Assembly: GCA_905221605.1 (NCBI GenBank)
Contig: CAJNDS010000633.1
Coordinates: forward strand, 1 to 64,000
Length of the DNA stretch: 64,000 bases
Reading direction: 5' to 3'
From: Symbiodinium natans
Taxonomy: Eukaryota; Sar; Dinophyceae; Suessiales; Symbiodiniaceae
Below the pieces are notes generated by a model. The model saw only the letters and a program-made list of their open reading frames with translations, ran no database searches and was not told where the DNA came from. Position 1 is the stretch's first letter. Each line of letters begins with the position of its first letter. Positions 12,216-33,399 of the stretch are shown one piece after another. Position numbers and translations under genes: made by a program.

Positions 12216-12777
12216 CCTTGCGTCTGTGTGCTCAGGCTACATGTGTACTTAAATGGCTTCGTGTAAACTGAAACGGGTTCATGTAGCCCCAGAAGTTGGC
12301 CTGCGCTGGGGAGACTCACTCGCCTGGAAAGGTTTTGGATACCTGGACCCTTACAGAGCCCGCTGCAGGCCGGCACGCCCCAGGTCGGGGCTTTATAGGG
12401 ATAACCCGCGGGGCTTTGGATGTGTAGGGTTACTGTGGGGTTACTTAGTTGCGTCGCCTCAGGGTGCCACACAATGCAAAAAAAGAGAGCCCCCAATAAA
12501 GAGATCTGAAGTGTCTAAGCCTCTGAAAAATCACCAGCTTCAGTGTTATCCATATGCAATCTGACTGCGATGAACCTATTTGAGTTTGCAGGACTGAATG
12601 CAAATATGCAAAGGTTGCGGAGGAAGTGTAGCGAAAGAGCAGAGCGAGAGAGCGCGAGGGCAACAGGTCGGGTTTCGGATGCAAGGCTCAGGCCGTTTGA
12701 GGTTTAGGCTTTGATGTTTTGGAGTTTAAGTTTCAGGTGTTTAGGGTTTAGGGCTTGGCGTTTTTTTTGCAGAGCTG

Positions 12778-12850
12778 CAGTTTAGGGTTTAGGGTTTAGG
12801 GTTTAGGGGGTTTAGGGTTAGGGTTTAGGGTTTAGAGTTTGAGGGTTTCG
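12778..12850. repeat. Interstitial telomere-like TTTAGGG tract
   Basis: Several consecutive TTTAGGG units, some degenerate (TTTAGGGGG, TTAGGG, TTTAGAG), read on the plus strand, with more scattered copies from about 12710. TTTAGGG is the Arabidopsis-type telomere unit also found in dinoflagellates. It is too short and degraded to be a functional telomere. Confidence 0.85.
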
Positions 12851-14766
12851 GGTCGGCCGGTAGCTGCTGCTGGTGTACCCTCCAGAACCCCCCCCCCAAC
12901 CGGCTGCGTGGCTTTGGCACTGAGTTCTTGTCCCTTGCGGCTCGAAGAAACAAGCATCGAGCGCGCATAACAGCGGCCACCCCAAGACTGGCTCACGTCG
13001 CAAACTCATGTCGTTTTGGAACGGGCTTGTAAGGAAGGCAACATGCAATGGCACTTGGCAGCAGTTCAACTCCTCAAGACCGTAACCATTCCAGGCTGCA
13101 GCTGAGGCCGGCGCACCAACAAAATGAGGCGTGTAGCAAAAGAGTGGGATCGTTTGTGAGCTGCATTCTTATTAATGTTGTCATATTGTGCGCTCACAGT
13201 GTAACAGTGTATGTGTAAGAGAAACTAGAAGGAGGATTGGCAAAGCTTCTAATGCAGCGGCCATGGTTTACAGGCTGGTTTCACTCTTCAAATCAAGAGA
13301 TGTGCTGCGTGCACATGGCGGCAAAATGGTACGGGCTAGCTTCTGGATTTTGAAGAAAACATGAAGGTCCACTCGGCTCAGAGTTTTTGGAGCCGTCACC
13401 TCACAATTCCGCGTAATTCCACCAAGCAAAGCTTGTGGAAATCCAGACATCTCCGTCCACAACTCCACGCTGAGGGCGGCGCCGAAACTGGACAGAAAAG
13501 AGAAACCAAACAGAAATAGCATATATGGTATACGATGCAAACTCACTTTTGAGGGCGGCGCAAAACAAACTAAGCGAAGCTTAGCCGGCATCGGACTTGC
13601 TACCCATTGGCAGGAGGCACAGGAAGCTTGCATTGAAAGGCTTTGAAAGTTGAGGGAAGAGTACCTGCGGGTTTTCCATCTCTCGCTCTGTCTCTCCGTC
13701 TCTCTCTGCCGTGCATCACGCTGTCAAGAAAGGAAAGCTCTACTGGACGGTAGCCCAAGACAAACTCGAAGATCGTCTATCGGAGTCTACCGGACTAGCA
13801 AGGCAGCCAGCACCGGCATGGGGAGCAGGAGAGCCTGGGCACGCGCATGGAACCATTGGCCAGCGCGTCAAGCATCCAATTCAGCACGCTGCCTACGGGC
13901 AGCCCGGGTGCGGAAAGAGCGTACGACGACACTGAACCCCTAACTCTCATGGCCCATAGCCTCACTTAATTGCCGAAAGGGAGGCATCGTACTGTTCCGG
14001 CATTGATAGCCGAGGGGGACGTCTTAAGGCCGTTTTGAGGCCCAACAATGCCTATGGCCTTGCTTGGAATGTAGGTGAGGCCCGACACCCGCACGAGTCT
14101 CCGGCATCCCGCGAGAACTCACGCACCATGTGTGCCGATGGGCCTGAGCGCGATGCAAGAGCTGGACGAAATCACCACATACAAAAGAGATCTCAACCCT
14201 GCTTCTGAGAGCTTGACGGACCCAAGCGGAGGCCAAGCAGGTGCATTGTTTTTCGCCCGGTCGCGAAGCAACATGACTTTGACGCAAAGGGGCGCCCGGG
14301 ACCAACATCCCCCATGCCTTGGTCGGTTTGCCCCATTGCGGTGAATCAAAGGCTGTCTTCCATCCTCCTCTGACTCTGTAAGCTTAGACATCCCCCGTCT
14401 GTATGTGAATGAGGTGCGTTGCCTTGTCATCAGTGAGATGCAAGGGGACACCCAAAATTGGCACGGCGATGGGTCTCTGCAGCTCGATACTGGGCTTTAA
14501 GCCCAGCCTTGAGCTCAGCAATCGCGCCTGGAACACATTCCACTGAGACTGACACATCACGTCACCGATGCTTCCCTCGGGCCTCGTGCTGGCCTCAGCT
14601 GAAGGTTCAGAGTCACAAGTATAGGGTTGTTAAAGTATCCGACAAAGGAGTTCCAACCAATTCTCAGCGATTCTCATCCCCAAATGTTACCCTATTTTGA
14701 CTCCCCAAATGCAATGGCAATTACCCATGAACCTCCAAGTGGCCATTTTTTCCAATCGCCCATTGG

Positions 14767-14786
14767 GCGCGCGCGCGCGCGTGCGC
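14767..14786. repeat. (GC)n alternating tract
   Basis: About 20 bp of almost pure alternating G and C, with one T. Such tracts can adopt Z-DNA. No nearby gene gives it a role. Confidence 0.8.
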
Positions 14787-15334
14787 TCTCCCCATGGCAC
14801 TCTCAACCAAGGTGAACCTAATTGTTGAAACTTGCCCTATTTCTTTGTGTCTCAGCTGAGAATGCCTCGGGCTACTTCTTTCACGTTCTCGACAGTGGTG
14901 TCATTCTTTGATTCTCTGCACGAGATCACACACGAACGGTTCACAACATGTCGTGTCACACACTGACGGAATCAATGGCTCCACACCTTGCAGCTGTCTG
15001 GTTTGGCAATACATTTATCTTTCCTTCTGTCTTTTGCTCTTTCCCATGTCTACTGCGCCCAACAGAGAACCTGGAATAAACAACTTGCACAGGATCTACC
15101 CTTGACCACCTCAACCCTAATACCGCATAGGAAGATAGGAGGGCGTTCATGATCAGGCGGTAAGTTTTCGCAGAGTTGAGTCTACAAGTATCGGATCCTC
15201 TGCCACCGTCGCTTGCAAGCTAAACGTTCATGATTCATGATTCTCCGAGTTGATATCTAAAGAACCCTGTTGCATGCACTCACAAAGCAGCAAACCTAAG
15301 CCCCCCTAATCCCAAGCCTTGCGTCGGTGCAGCT

Positions 15335-15802
15335 TCAGAACAGCTTGGCATCAGGATAAAAGAGGGTCATCATGTCACTGCTTCGCAGCCCTTGCGCTAC
15401 ATCAGTTGGCCACTGTGACTCATTGCGAAAATGGTTCATCATCCGTGCATACTGCATTGCCCACGACTGTCGCGACTGATTCATGACGTTCTCAGATAAG
15501 TTCACACTCAGCCAGGGCCGTAAAGCAGCTTCACGTGCTTTCATGCCTGCCTCCAGCCCTGGCAGCACCACCCAAACAGCAGTCGGCAGAATGGCAGCCC
15601 TCTCGCGAAATACATCATCCAAAGAAAAGTTAAGCCCAATCCTGTACAAGGCCAGGTAGGTGTCCCACCACCAGTGATTAAACCTGTGGCTTCCAAATCT
15701 GGTATGATTGATGATGCCCTTTACGAGGTCTTCGTCAGAGCAGCCCTGGAAATACTTTTCCGCACAGGAAAGATCCCCGTGGCAATCCATTGTAACAACC
15801 AT
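15335..15802 (-). CDS. Terminal exon of an unidentified gene (155 codons)
   Basis: A clearly coding-like segment: no stop for 155 codons, balanced composition, and a good acceptor (ATTTCCAG) directly before its first ATG. It ends at a stop at 15335-15337. The sequence is rich in Trp, His and Asn (for example a FNHWWWDTYLALYRIG stretch and two N-x-S/T sites), suggesting an extracytoplasmic protein, but I recognise no family. It lies downstream of the sulfotransferase-like exon on the same strand and may be its last exon. The separation (about 1.2 kb including a GC-rich microsatellite) is compatible with an intron. This linkage is inference. Confidence 0.5.
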   Translation of the reverse strand: MVVTMDCHGDLSCAEKYFQGCSDEDLVKGIINHTRFGSHRFNHWWWDTYLALYRIGLNFSLDDVFRERAAILPTAVWVVLPGLEAGMKAREAALRPWLSVNLSENVMNQSRQSWAMQYARMMNHFRNESQWPTDVAQGLRSSDMMTLFYPDAKLF

Positions 15803-16423
15803 CTGGAAATGGGCTGACACCCATAGGGGTCCCGGTCTTCGAAGTCCCGAAACAATCCTCGGCGTCGAGATATGGCCGTCTGGAGCAGATCACGATAAGA
15901 ACCTTCCCACCCTAACTGGACACTTGGTAAGGGACCACTACCATACCCGTTGGACACGGGCCAAGGGGTCAAGCCACAAAAAAATCGGGGTAACATTCTT
16001 GGGCGCCAACCATTTCCGGGGATAAAACTTGATTTGCAAAATTCAGGCTTGAGCCCCTCTGCGGGAGGCAAACTAACCTACAGCAAGCTGAGACAGGTCT
16101 GTGTTGAAAAGGGGCCCTGTGCATAAAATCCTCATTCAGGCCAAATGCCTGCAGGACAGAGACAAACAGGAAACATTACCCTGGATAAAATCCTTGGGCC
16201 TGACCCTGACAACAGACTGTGGACCCAAGCAGGCCTGACATGCACCCATGTTCCTGGGATAAATTCTGAGGAATCCGCTCAGACACAAGCGTGATGGAAA
16301 CCCAGCTCGGGATACTATCGGAGGCTTTGCCGTTTCCGTGGCCTGGGCTGTGGCCCTCGTGGCCCCCGCCCCCCCCCATCCCCGTACCCCCCCCATGTCC
16401 CCCTGCCCTTTGCCCCCCCTTTG

Positions 16424-16648
16424 CCCCCCCTTTGCCCCCCCTTTGCCCCCTTTGCTGCCCCCTTTGCTGACCCTTTGCTGCCCCCTTTGCTGCCCCTTTG
16501 CTGCCCCTTTGCTGCCCCTTTGCTGCCCCTTTGCTGCCCCTTTGCTGCCCCTTTGCTGCCCCTTTGCTGCCCCTTTGCTGCCCCTTTGCCCCCTTTGCCC
16601 CTTTGCCCCTTTGCCCCTTTGCCCTTTGCCCTTTGCCCTTTGCCCCGG
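16424..16648. repeat. CCCCTTTGCTG 11-bp microsatellite
   Basis: About 11 units of an 11-mer (CCCCTTTGCTG), flanked by decaying CCCCCCTTTG and CCTTTG units. The period is not a multiple of three, yet all frames stay open because no frame contains a stop; the 170-175-residue Lys/Gly/Gln-rich minus-strand ORFs here are artefacts. It probably lies in an intron between the two exon-like segments on either side. Confidence 0.9.
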
Positions 16649-16973
16649 GAGGCCTCTCGACATCCCGACAGCTGCGGCGGCACTGTGATCGGTCTGCCAT
16701 TGAGATGAGAGTACATCCCAGTAAAAGCGTACTTTTTCGTCTGAAAAATGACCGCTTCTTCCTCCTCTTCTAGTTTCCGCTGGCTGTTGGCCTTCGACGC
16801 AGCCTCATCGTGGTTGCTGGCAAGCAAAATGCAGACATTGGTTTCTTCTTTATATCATGATTTTACATTTGTTTGCAAAACGCGGCCGCGCCTGCGGCCC
16901 TCTGCGACCCCTTCGGGGCCATGATTAGGACCCCGCGGGCTCCCGGGACGTCCGCCCCGCAAGCGTTTACTGC

Positions 16974-17386
16974 CTAAACTTGTCTTGTACAGATACTTGG
17001 GCTAAACAAAAGCGACAAGCGACAAGCTTTCCATTCAAGCCCAACGTCAAGCACCAACTTGCAGCCGTGCAGTTTACTAGCCAACGCAGTGCTTCTGTGT
17101 CCCAATGAGATGCACCTTCCACCCCAAGATAATGTCCTCGTATCGCCTTTCCATATCCCAGGGAAGCAGCAGCAGCTCGAAGCAGAGTGGTGGAGCCCGT
17201 CTTCGGGTGGCTGGCGATAATCACGCGGGCAGGAAGCCCAACAATATGTGGAGCCGTCTTCACTGAACACCTTTGACAAGCTTCTCTCCGCTCACCGACG
17301 CTCGACTCGCTTGACTGGTTCCACCAGATCACGACACTGGCTGCTGTGCAGAGCACTGCTGCCGCCACGCTGACACGCATCTTCAT
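16974..17386 (-). CDS. Sulfotransferase-like first exon with signal anchor
   Basis: From the ATG at 17384-17386 the protein begins M-K-M-R, then a hydrophobic segment (about residues 5-22), as in a type II Golgi membrane anchor, followed by a short Ser/Cys-rich stem. Residues 61-69 read PKTGSTTLL, preceded by RVIIASH. This is the pattern of the 5'-phosphosulfate-binding loop of PAPS-dependent sulfotransferases (P-K-[ST]-G-[ST]-T-x-L). The 3'-phosphate-binding motif is not visible, so only the N-terminal part is seen, and the true donor site is uncertain (a candidate GTGCAT lies after the GHYLGVEG stretch). Upstream in-frame ATGs exist, but the chosen one places the anchor at the N-terminus. 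The likely role is transfer of sulfate to a carbohydrate or peptide in the secretory pathway; the substrate is unknown. Confidence 0.5.
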
Positions 17387-17997
17387 TGCGAAGTCCGGAG
17401 ACTCATAGTCCGAATATGGCACATGACAGATCATGACAGATGTTGGCCCTCTGTGAATCGTACAATTCAACCCTTCAATCTACACACAAAAAAGCTAATG
17501 CAAATACGCAAATCACTGAGAGCATCAAGCGCAGCGGCAAAACCCAGACCCCTGGGAGGATCTCGAAAAGATCCCTCAAAAACAATAACTCCTATGCACA
17601 AGTGTTACCCTATACCACGGGGGTTATACATTACATGACTATACTGTACTTCCTAGATACTCTCAGGGGGGTATATCCGGTCCTCCCCAAAGTTCATATT
17701 TGGGCTGGGGTTTCTACGGTTTGTGCCTTGCAGCGTCGGCGCTCTTTGTTCGTGAACCTTTTTGAACCCGGGAGAAGAGTTTTGAGTTTTGAGAGACTTC
17801 GGGAAGCCTCGAAAACACGAGGTAAACTCACAGAGGTGTAACAATCGGGGGGTGCAGAGAGATCACTGCGCTGAAGGCATGCCCATCGGCAACAGGACGC
17901 GACAGGGTGACCCGCAGAGTAAACATGAAGCAGTCACCTAAGTCGCATAGCCCAAGGAGCTCTTTGGCTATTGGGTCATGTGAAGTGTGGACATGTC

Positions 17998-27190
<9,193 letters not shown>

Positions 27191-27555
27191 AGTGCCACGC
27201 TGCCCCACGCCGTCTCCTATCAATCGTACTCGAGAAGCCAAAACAGCTAAAAGGTGTAGAAAATATGCGAAAATGCTTTCGCCAAACAATGGGGAAACTT
27301 AACCAGGGACGGCCTCCAAAACTACTTGGGACTGCAGAGCTTCTTCGCCATGTTCCGGGAAAGTTGGTTCAGGCGTTTAGGCCTTCAGGGGCTGAGAAGT
27401 ACGCTCAGACCGCTCACAATATCTATGTACAGCATCCTTTTGGCAGCTCAACTGGCCAAACAGCCCTCTGCTTTCGAAGAGCATCTCTGAAAAGTATAAA
27501 GCGTCTCAATGATCAGACCTTCCTATACCAAATTGCCAATAGCTAACATCCGAAC

Positions 27556-27833
27556 AGGACAAAAGCTTACCAGAAGAGCCTGCATCACCGCCACGCGTTT
27601 TGCCAAGACAAAAACCTTACCACAAGCACCTGCGTCACCGCCACGTGTTTTGCGAAGACAAGAACCTGTGACCACAAGCACTGCGTCACCACTCCCCCTA
27701 AACCCTAAACTCCCTCAAGCAAAACAGCTGTTTTGAGACATTGATCCCGCCTGCGATGCACTGTACTTTCAAAGCTGGTTTCCATGGCAAAACGCGTGGC
27801 GGTGACGCAGGTGCTTGTGGTAAGGCTTTTTGT
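27556..27833. repeat. ~48-bp repeats, three direct and one inverted
   Basis: ACAAGCACCTGCGTCACCGC-type units occur three times in direct orientation (27556-27690, spacing about 48 bp). They occur once more as the reverse complement (27785-27833: GGCGGTGACGCAGGTGCTTG). The direct and inverted copies could form a hairpin across the 27.69-27.78 kb spacer. Confidence 0.8.
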
Positions 27834-27839
27834 CCCCGC

Positions 27840-28225
27840 CCCCCAACCCCCCACGAGGTGGTTTTGGCAAACCCTTCCACGGGCGAAGCACGGAGAGTAC
27901 TGAACTGGCTACCATTTTCCCGCCTAACCTCGGAGGTGGTTCTGGGTAACCCCTCCCACTTGCGAAGCACGGAGCGTAGTCAACCAGGAACCATGTGTCC
28001 TCCCCCGAACCTCTTACTAGGTGGTTCTAGTTAACCCCCCCCACTGGTGAAGCATGGAGCATACTCAACTAGCAACCATGTTCCTCCCCTGAACCCACCA
28101 CGAGGGGTTTCCGGGCAACCCCCCCACTGGCGAAGCACGGAGCGTACTCGACTAGCAACCATGTGTCCCCGCCCCCTAACCTCAAACGAGGTGGCTCTGG
28201 GTAACCCACCACTGGCGAAGCACGG
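27840..28225. repeat. ~84-bp minisatellite, five copies
   Basis: GGCGAAGCACGGAGCGTAC (or a variant) recurs at about 27884, 27963, 28048, 28131 and 28216 (spacings 79, 85, 83, 85). Each copy is followed by ACTAGCAACCATGT and an ACGAGGTGGTTCTGGG block. Confidence 0.9.
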
Positions 28226-28375
28226 AGGGGTTAGGGTTCTCGGCAGGTTCCGCGGTCTGGCGGCGTGTTGGATGGATTGGAAGACGCGCTGCACACGCCG
28301 GGGGTGGGGGAGACCACCGCCTGGAGACTTCGTTAGGGTGGCAGTGGCATTTCTGCGCGCGGGGGGCTCCTGCCC

Positions 28376-28393
28376 CCCCCCCCCCCCCCACCC
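28376..28393. repeat. Poly-C run
   Basis: A run of about 17-18 C, next to CACCC and an A-run. Confidence 0.8.
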
Positions 28394-28599
28394 AAAAAAA
28401 CATCTCAGTGCTCCCTACAATTTTGGAAGCATTGTCGGCAACTCCTGGACCCCCACTGGAAAATCTGGGAAGCCTTGGAAAACTTGGGACGGGGGACTAA
28501 AGTTCTGCTGCCGGATGTCGGTGATGCTGACAATGACAACTTTGGCTACAGTGGCGAAGCAATGGAGCACGAAGCAGCAGCAAGCCGCTGGCTCTGAGA

Positions 28600-28870
28600 A
28601 GTGGGGCATGGAGCAACGGAGCACGGAGCGCTGCACCGGAGTAACAGAGCTCGGCACCAGACCAACGGAGCAACGGCGCCGTTGCGGCGCCGACGCCCCT
28701 GCACGGAGCAGCGGAGCACGGCCAACGGAGCAACGGAGCAACGGAGCAACGGAGCAACGGAGCAACGGAGCAACGGAGCAACGGAGCAACGTCACGCCAA
28801 TGGGGGGGACGGGGACACCAGGGCACGGAGCACGGAACAACGGAGCAACGGAGCGGAGCAGTTTAGCAGT
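28600..28870. repeat. GCAACGGA 8-bp minisatellite
   Basis: A clean core of about eight units (28720-28795) lies within a wider zone of related GCACGGAGC and CAACGGAGC units. The unit is 8 bp, so all three frames give rotating versions of the same peptide. ORFs of over 130 codons here are artefacts. Confidence 0.9.
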
Positions 28871-28879
28871 CGCGAATTG

Positions 28880-31800
28880 CACCTTCAATGGTACATTGAG
28901 ACCGACGCGTGCTCACAGGCATCTTTCGGGCTGCCTTCGCGACCGCTACACAAAGTAGGCCCTTTAAAGGCCCTCTGGGCTTCCGAGCGCTGTGCGCTTA
29001 AGGGCCGCTACGGACGTTGAGCTCTGGCGTGCCGCGGGTTCTTGGGAGCCCTCAAGTGCGATCCGTCTTCCGGAGTGGACTTTTGTCCGATACTTTCAAT
29101 TCAGTGCGCCTACGGCCTAAGGGAGCAAGGGCGTCTGCAAAAGTCAGGATCCGCAAAGCGATCCTACAAAGCGATTCGGACATTTTTCCAGTCCAGCTCA
29201 GGCTGTGGGGTTTTGATTGATGGATGCAGACGCCTCCGGCGCAAGACACCTCAAGGTCCATAGCATTCCTGCCTGCACTGCCAGAAGTGCTTTTCTGGTA
29301 CGCTCATGCAGTTCAAATCTGTACAGATCGGGGTGCCTGATAGGGAGGAACCGTTCAGTCTGCGCAGCCTCCTGGCAGTCAATCGTGCCATGGACTCATG
29401 CAACTTGAACTGTATGCCTGCATGTCCTTGTGCGCAGCCGCGAGACTTTCGGGATCTGAGGCACTGCACTTTTCGCTTGCCGAACCCCTATAGCTCCAAG
29501 GCCCAAAGCACCGAACCCATTCTGAACCCATTTTGAACATTCTGAACCCTGTGGAGCCCTCCTGCAGGCTCCCGCTGGCTGTCCCCCGACCGCCGCTGGG
29601 CGTCCTGAAACTGAACTCAAAAGACCGGAGGTGCACTCTCTCTGCCAGTTCTCAGAGAATCGGTGAATAGCTTTGGGCCAGCCCAAAATGACGGAGGCCC
29701 CGTTTGTCCGGTCGCTCTCGCAGACAGCAGCAAGATCGCAGTGAGAACAAGCAGTCGGGTCACACCCTAGGTTGAGAAAGACTATGAAATTTCTGAAAGA
29801 CTCTGGCAAAAGAGAGAAATTTCAATAAAGCCAAAACATGTCGGAAGACCGAACCTGACGCGGAGGGTCTGGGGATGACCGCCTTGTATATCTTTTCAGT
29901 GGGCTCAGGCGCTGCAGGAGCGGCTCAAAGCTCGACATGCTTGGGCGTTTCGATCATTTTGGGGATGCCAAGAATACTTCTACTTGTGATCCAGACCTTT
30001 GAAACGGCTCGAGAAGCTCTTACACCCTAAATCCTAACAACGGGGAAAAAAGTGCAAAGCGCTCGTTGGAGCGCCCCTTTGGTAAAACAACACATCCCAA
30101 TGCAGGACCTTAAGCCCCACAAGCACACTCCGAGACCGCGAAGTCCTCCGCAAACCTTTTCTTCTTGGTGGAGGACTTTATATTGCACAATACTGCGTCA
30201 CGTTGTAGCACACTTCGCCTCGGCTAGCGTTTAGAATTAGAACTTTCGCTCGGGTGGCGAACTGCGGAGTCGCAAACACCCACTGCAGCAGGGTGGCCAC
30301 AGGGGTCGTAGAGGTCAGGACGACCTCTCGGGTCCCAGTTTGGGGCGGCTCAGTCTTCAAGGTTTAGGGTTAAAATGGGTTAAAGCTCACGCCAGGGAAG
30401 CTGCGCCCTGTGTAACTCTGTGCAACTGGTGCCTACTTCTATGCCGAGGACATTGTGTTCCACAATTCAGGCAGGGCAGCAGGGGCAACACTTAGATCCA
30501 GGACTATGCGTCTCTCTTTCCTGGCCATGCATGAACTCTCACACGTGAGTTGACTGCAGCCCTTCTTGGCATGACCTTCACACTCACATTCACACTCACA
30601 CTCACACTGACACTCACACTCACAAGCGCTCACATGCACTCACATGCACTTGTACTCACACATAGCAAAATTACCATGATCACTAGGCATGCATCCATGC
30701 GAACTAGCATGACAACAGAACAACACCCTAAACCTGGAAACCCCAAACCTTTGACAACTTTGCCCAAGGCACATTTCCGATGAGGCTAGCTGGGCTGCGA
30801 CGCCTATTGATCTCAACGCCTGGCTCACGGTTCCGGGCTGGGGCTGAGCGGGATGGGGTCCAACATAGGAGCGTGTAGAACTGCCAATGTCAGCCCCTTG
30901 TCATCCCCAAGAACAGTCGGTACCCTTTTTGGGGGTTGGTTACTTTTCTAGAGGGGAACCTAGAACGCCAAAAGGCAAAACGGTACCACTGGGCTACCAA
31001 GAGAATCTCCGGGGCGAAAGCCTTGTGTTCAAGAGTGTCCATAGCGTTGTACGCAGAGTAGCATTCGTGAAAGTCGCCCGCAGTGAGGCTGCTTGGTTCG
31101 TGGAGTGTGGTTTTGATGTTCAATGGAATATCCTTGAAGAGCAGCCGTACTGCCTGGATGATGATCTCTTTGAATCACCCTGACTTTAAATGAAAATCGG
31201 AACCACAAAACGGACCATACACTTTGTCTGTATCCCTCCAGAATCTTAGCACACCAAGACCCGATGTTGCATGTTGCACGTCTCCTTTTCTTACAAAGAA
31301 ATGTAGAAGACATCCTGTCCTAGTTCTGCTGCCTGCATGTTTTTGGCTCATTGCTTCTTTCTCGCTTGATGTTCCTGACTGACTTGCTTGCTTGCAGTGC
31401 TTGCCTTCTTGCTTGTAGGGCTTGTTTGCTTGCTTGATCGTTTTGCTTTCTCGCTTGATCACTTGCTTACTTGCTTGCCGGTCCGCTCGCTTGCCTGCTA
31501 ACTTGCCTTTTTGCTTGTCATATTGTCGCCCCGGACGACGGAAAATTATCCAATAGCAGACCCCCCGCCCCTATTGCACTTTGCGGTGCAGCAATGGGTG
31601 CAATACTGTACTAGGCACATTACATAACATGAAACCCCCAAAACCCCCAAAGAAACCTCACACAGACCCTCCCCAACCCTTAAGCCTCTATGAGCCGTAT
31701 ACAAACCCGAAACCCTAAATTCTGAACCCTCACCCTTTTAAGCCCTAAACGAAATATGGCTCTTTCAGCCCGGCTGCGCGGTCGCGGGCTTCAAGGACCA

Positions 31801-33390
31801 GCACGAAGGCGCTACCTTGGGTCAGCTTTCTGACATGGATTTGTGGAGTTTAGGCTTTAAGCTCAGGGCTGAAATCAATCACTGTTTGGGGTCTTCGCTG
31901 GTGTACTTGTGTTAGAATCACATTGCTAGCCACAAGGGTACCATTGTCTACTTTTCCTCCGATTAGCACACTGAAATTGCTGCACACTCTTCCCACGAAA
32001 ACAACTACTTTTCTGCTGCGCAGTACTGCTAAAACCTTAGACCCTAAAGCAAACAATGAGTCCAGTATCCAAATCTTCCCACATGTGTGTGTCCTTTGCT
32101 GCAATAGCCCCAGAGGAGAAAGCTGCAAAACCCCACAAACATCGTGTCAACGCTATAGCTCTGAAAAACATTCAGACCCTTTTTAAGCCAGCAAGACGCC
32201 CGTCAGGGATCAAACTCGCCCTCGAAACTCTATCAGCCACCTCCCCATAGGCGCCTCACCGCCACCAGGGCAGCGCCGATGACGAGGACATCCGCAGAGG
32301 TCGGCGTCGCCATGTGGTGGATTTTTGCTCCGAAGGATTGTTGACTGTGGCTGGCAGGCTTTGATGGCTTGGGAGAGTTCAGGGCTTGGAATATGGGCTT
32401 CAAGAAAGGGTTCTGCAAGGTTTCATCGGAACTTCTAGTATTCTAGAGCTTGCCAGGGATGTGTTGGCACTTGTCAAAAGACTCGGCCGATTGAGACTGC
32501 ATACATCACCCACATAAACACACCCATGATCCCTAGCCACTACAACGGGGAAGTTACTGAAGCACATTGGCCGCAGAAGAATCAAAAGATTTGATAAGGT
32601 CAGCTGCGAACTTGTCGAGGGGCTTGGGGGTGAGCTCTCCTTGCCCCCAAATACTCTTCCATTACAGAGCACAGAAAGGGTTGGGGCGTGCACGGTCTGA
32701 AGCTTTGGCTTTTGCTCTGCTCAATCACGGACCTCCGCCGGGTACGGAGAGCCTTCTCAATTTTGAAAAAAGCAGTTTTGTGGAATAAGCCTTTGCGCAG
32801 TATCCTACAGAATCGTACCATAGACCCTGGTTTAGTAGAGTGGAGACGATTGAGATGCACATCATCTCAGGTGCTCGGCGAGCTGCGTCTCATCCTGAAA
32901 GCCCCAAGCTTAACGAACTCTAAGACCCCAAGCCCAATACTGAGGTCCCTCAAGTTCTGTCAACGTGCCAAGCATAGATGGGACCAAGACTCCTAAACGC
33001 AAGCGCTTTGGGCTCAGGGAAGACTCTATACAATCCGTTTCAGCGCTCTCACTGGCCAGTCTGGAAAGCCGGGCCTAATGCCGTGCTACGTCCGCAAAGC
33101 GAACACGATGTGGATGCCACATGGAGATTCTTGCCTCGGGCATCCCACCGGCAGTTTCATGGTGACGTCGTTGACCGACAAACCTTTTGAACCAGCTTTG
33201 ACACAAATCAGTATCCCCGGAAGTTACAGCAAAGGCGCCTCCTGTAAGGGAGCTTTCAGCTGCCCATCCAAGGATCTATGTGAGGTTTGGGGGGTATATA
33301 CACATATGGCCCGCAAACCAAAAGGCAGATTCTGGAGTTCAAGGAACTGAAGAGATCAATTTGTGTTTCCGGAGAGGAATAATCATAGCA
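28880..33390. other. Long stretch without a recognised gene
   Basis: It contains a (CACTCA)n tract near 30.58-30.65 kb, CTTG-rich low-complexity DNA near 31.37-31.51 kb and scattered AAACCCTAAA-like words. A minus-strand frame at 32233-32300 ends in a short hydrophobic segment and could be a C-terminal exon, but nothing links it to a gene. Confidence 0.4.
30572..30660. repeat. (CACTCA)n microsatellite
   Basis: About 13 imperfect 6-bp units (CACTCA, with CATTCA and CACTGA variants) running into CATGCACTCA units. Confidence 0.85.
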
Positions 33391-33399
33391 TCTTCGAGT

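Larger units (their letters stand above)
12216..15330. other. Intergenic stretch, no recognised gene
   Basis: Apart from the telomere-like tract at 12.78 kb and a (GC)n run at 14.77 kb, I find nothing here that I can name. A 121-codon minus-strand ORF (13268-13633) contains a hydrophobic segment around MLFLFGFSFLSSFG but no family signature. Plus-strand ORFs near 13.7 and 14.1 kb are short and unsupported. Confidence 0.4.

Noticed and set aside
12778-12850. A functional telomere
   Set aside because: The tract is only ~70 bp, degenerate and internal, with unique sequence on both sides.
16136-16827. 170-175-residue Lys/Gly/Gln-rich minus-strand ORFs
   Set aside because: They are translations of the 11-bp CCCCTTTGCTG tract in three overlapping frames, so none is a gene.
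28415-29020. ORFs of 109-157 codons rich in repeating octapeptides on both strands
   Set aside because: They follow the 8-bp GCAACGGA minisatellite in every frame.
31325-31350. Dinoflagellate spliced-leader relic (TTTTTGGCTCA)
   Set aside because: Only about ten bases match the known leader end, and the flanking bases do not; this is expected by chance in 64 kb. No other leader relic was seen, so no retrogene was called on that basis.
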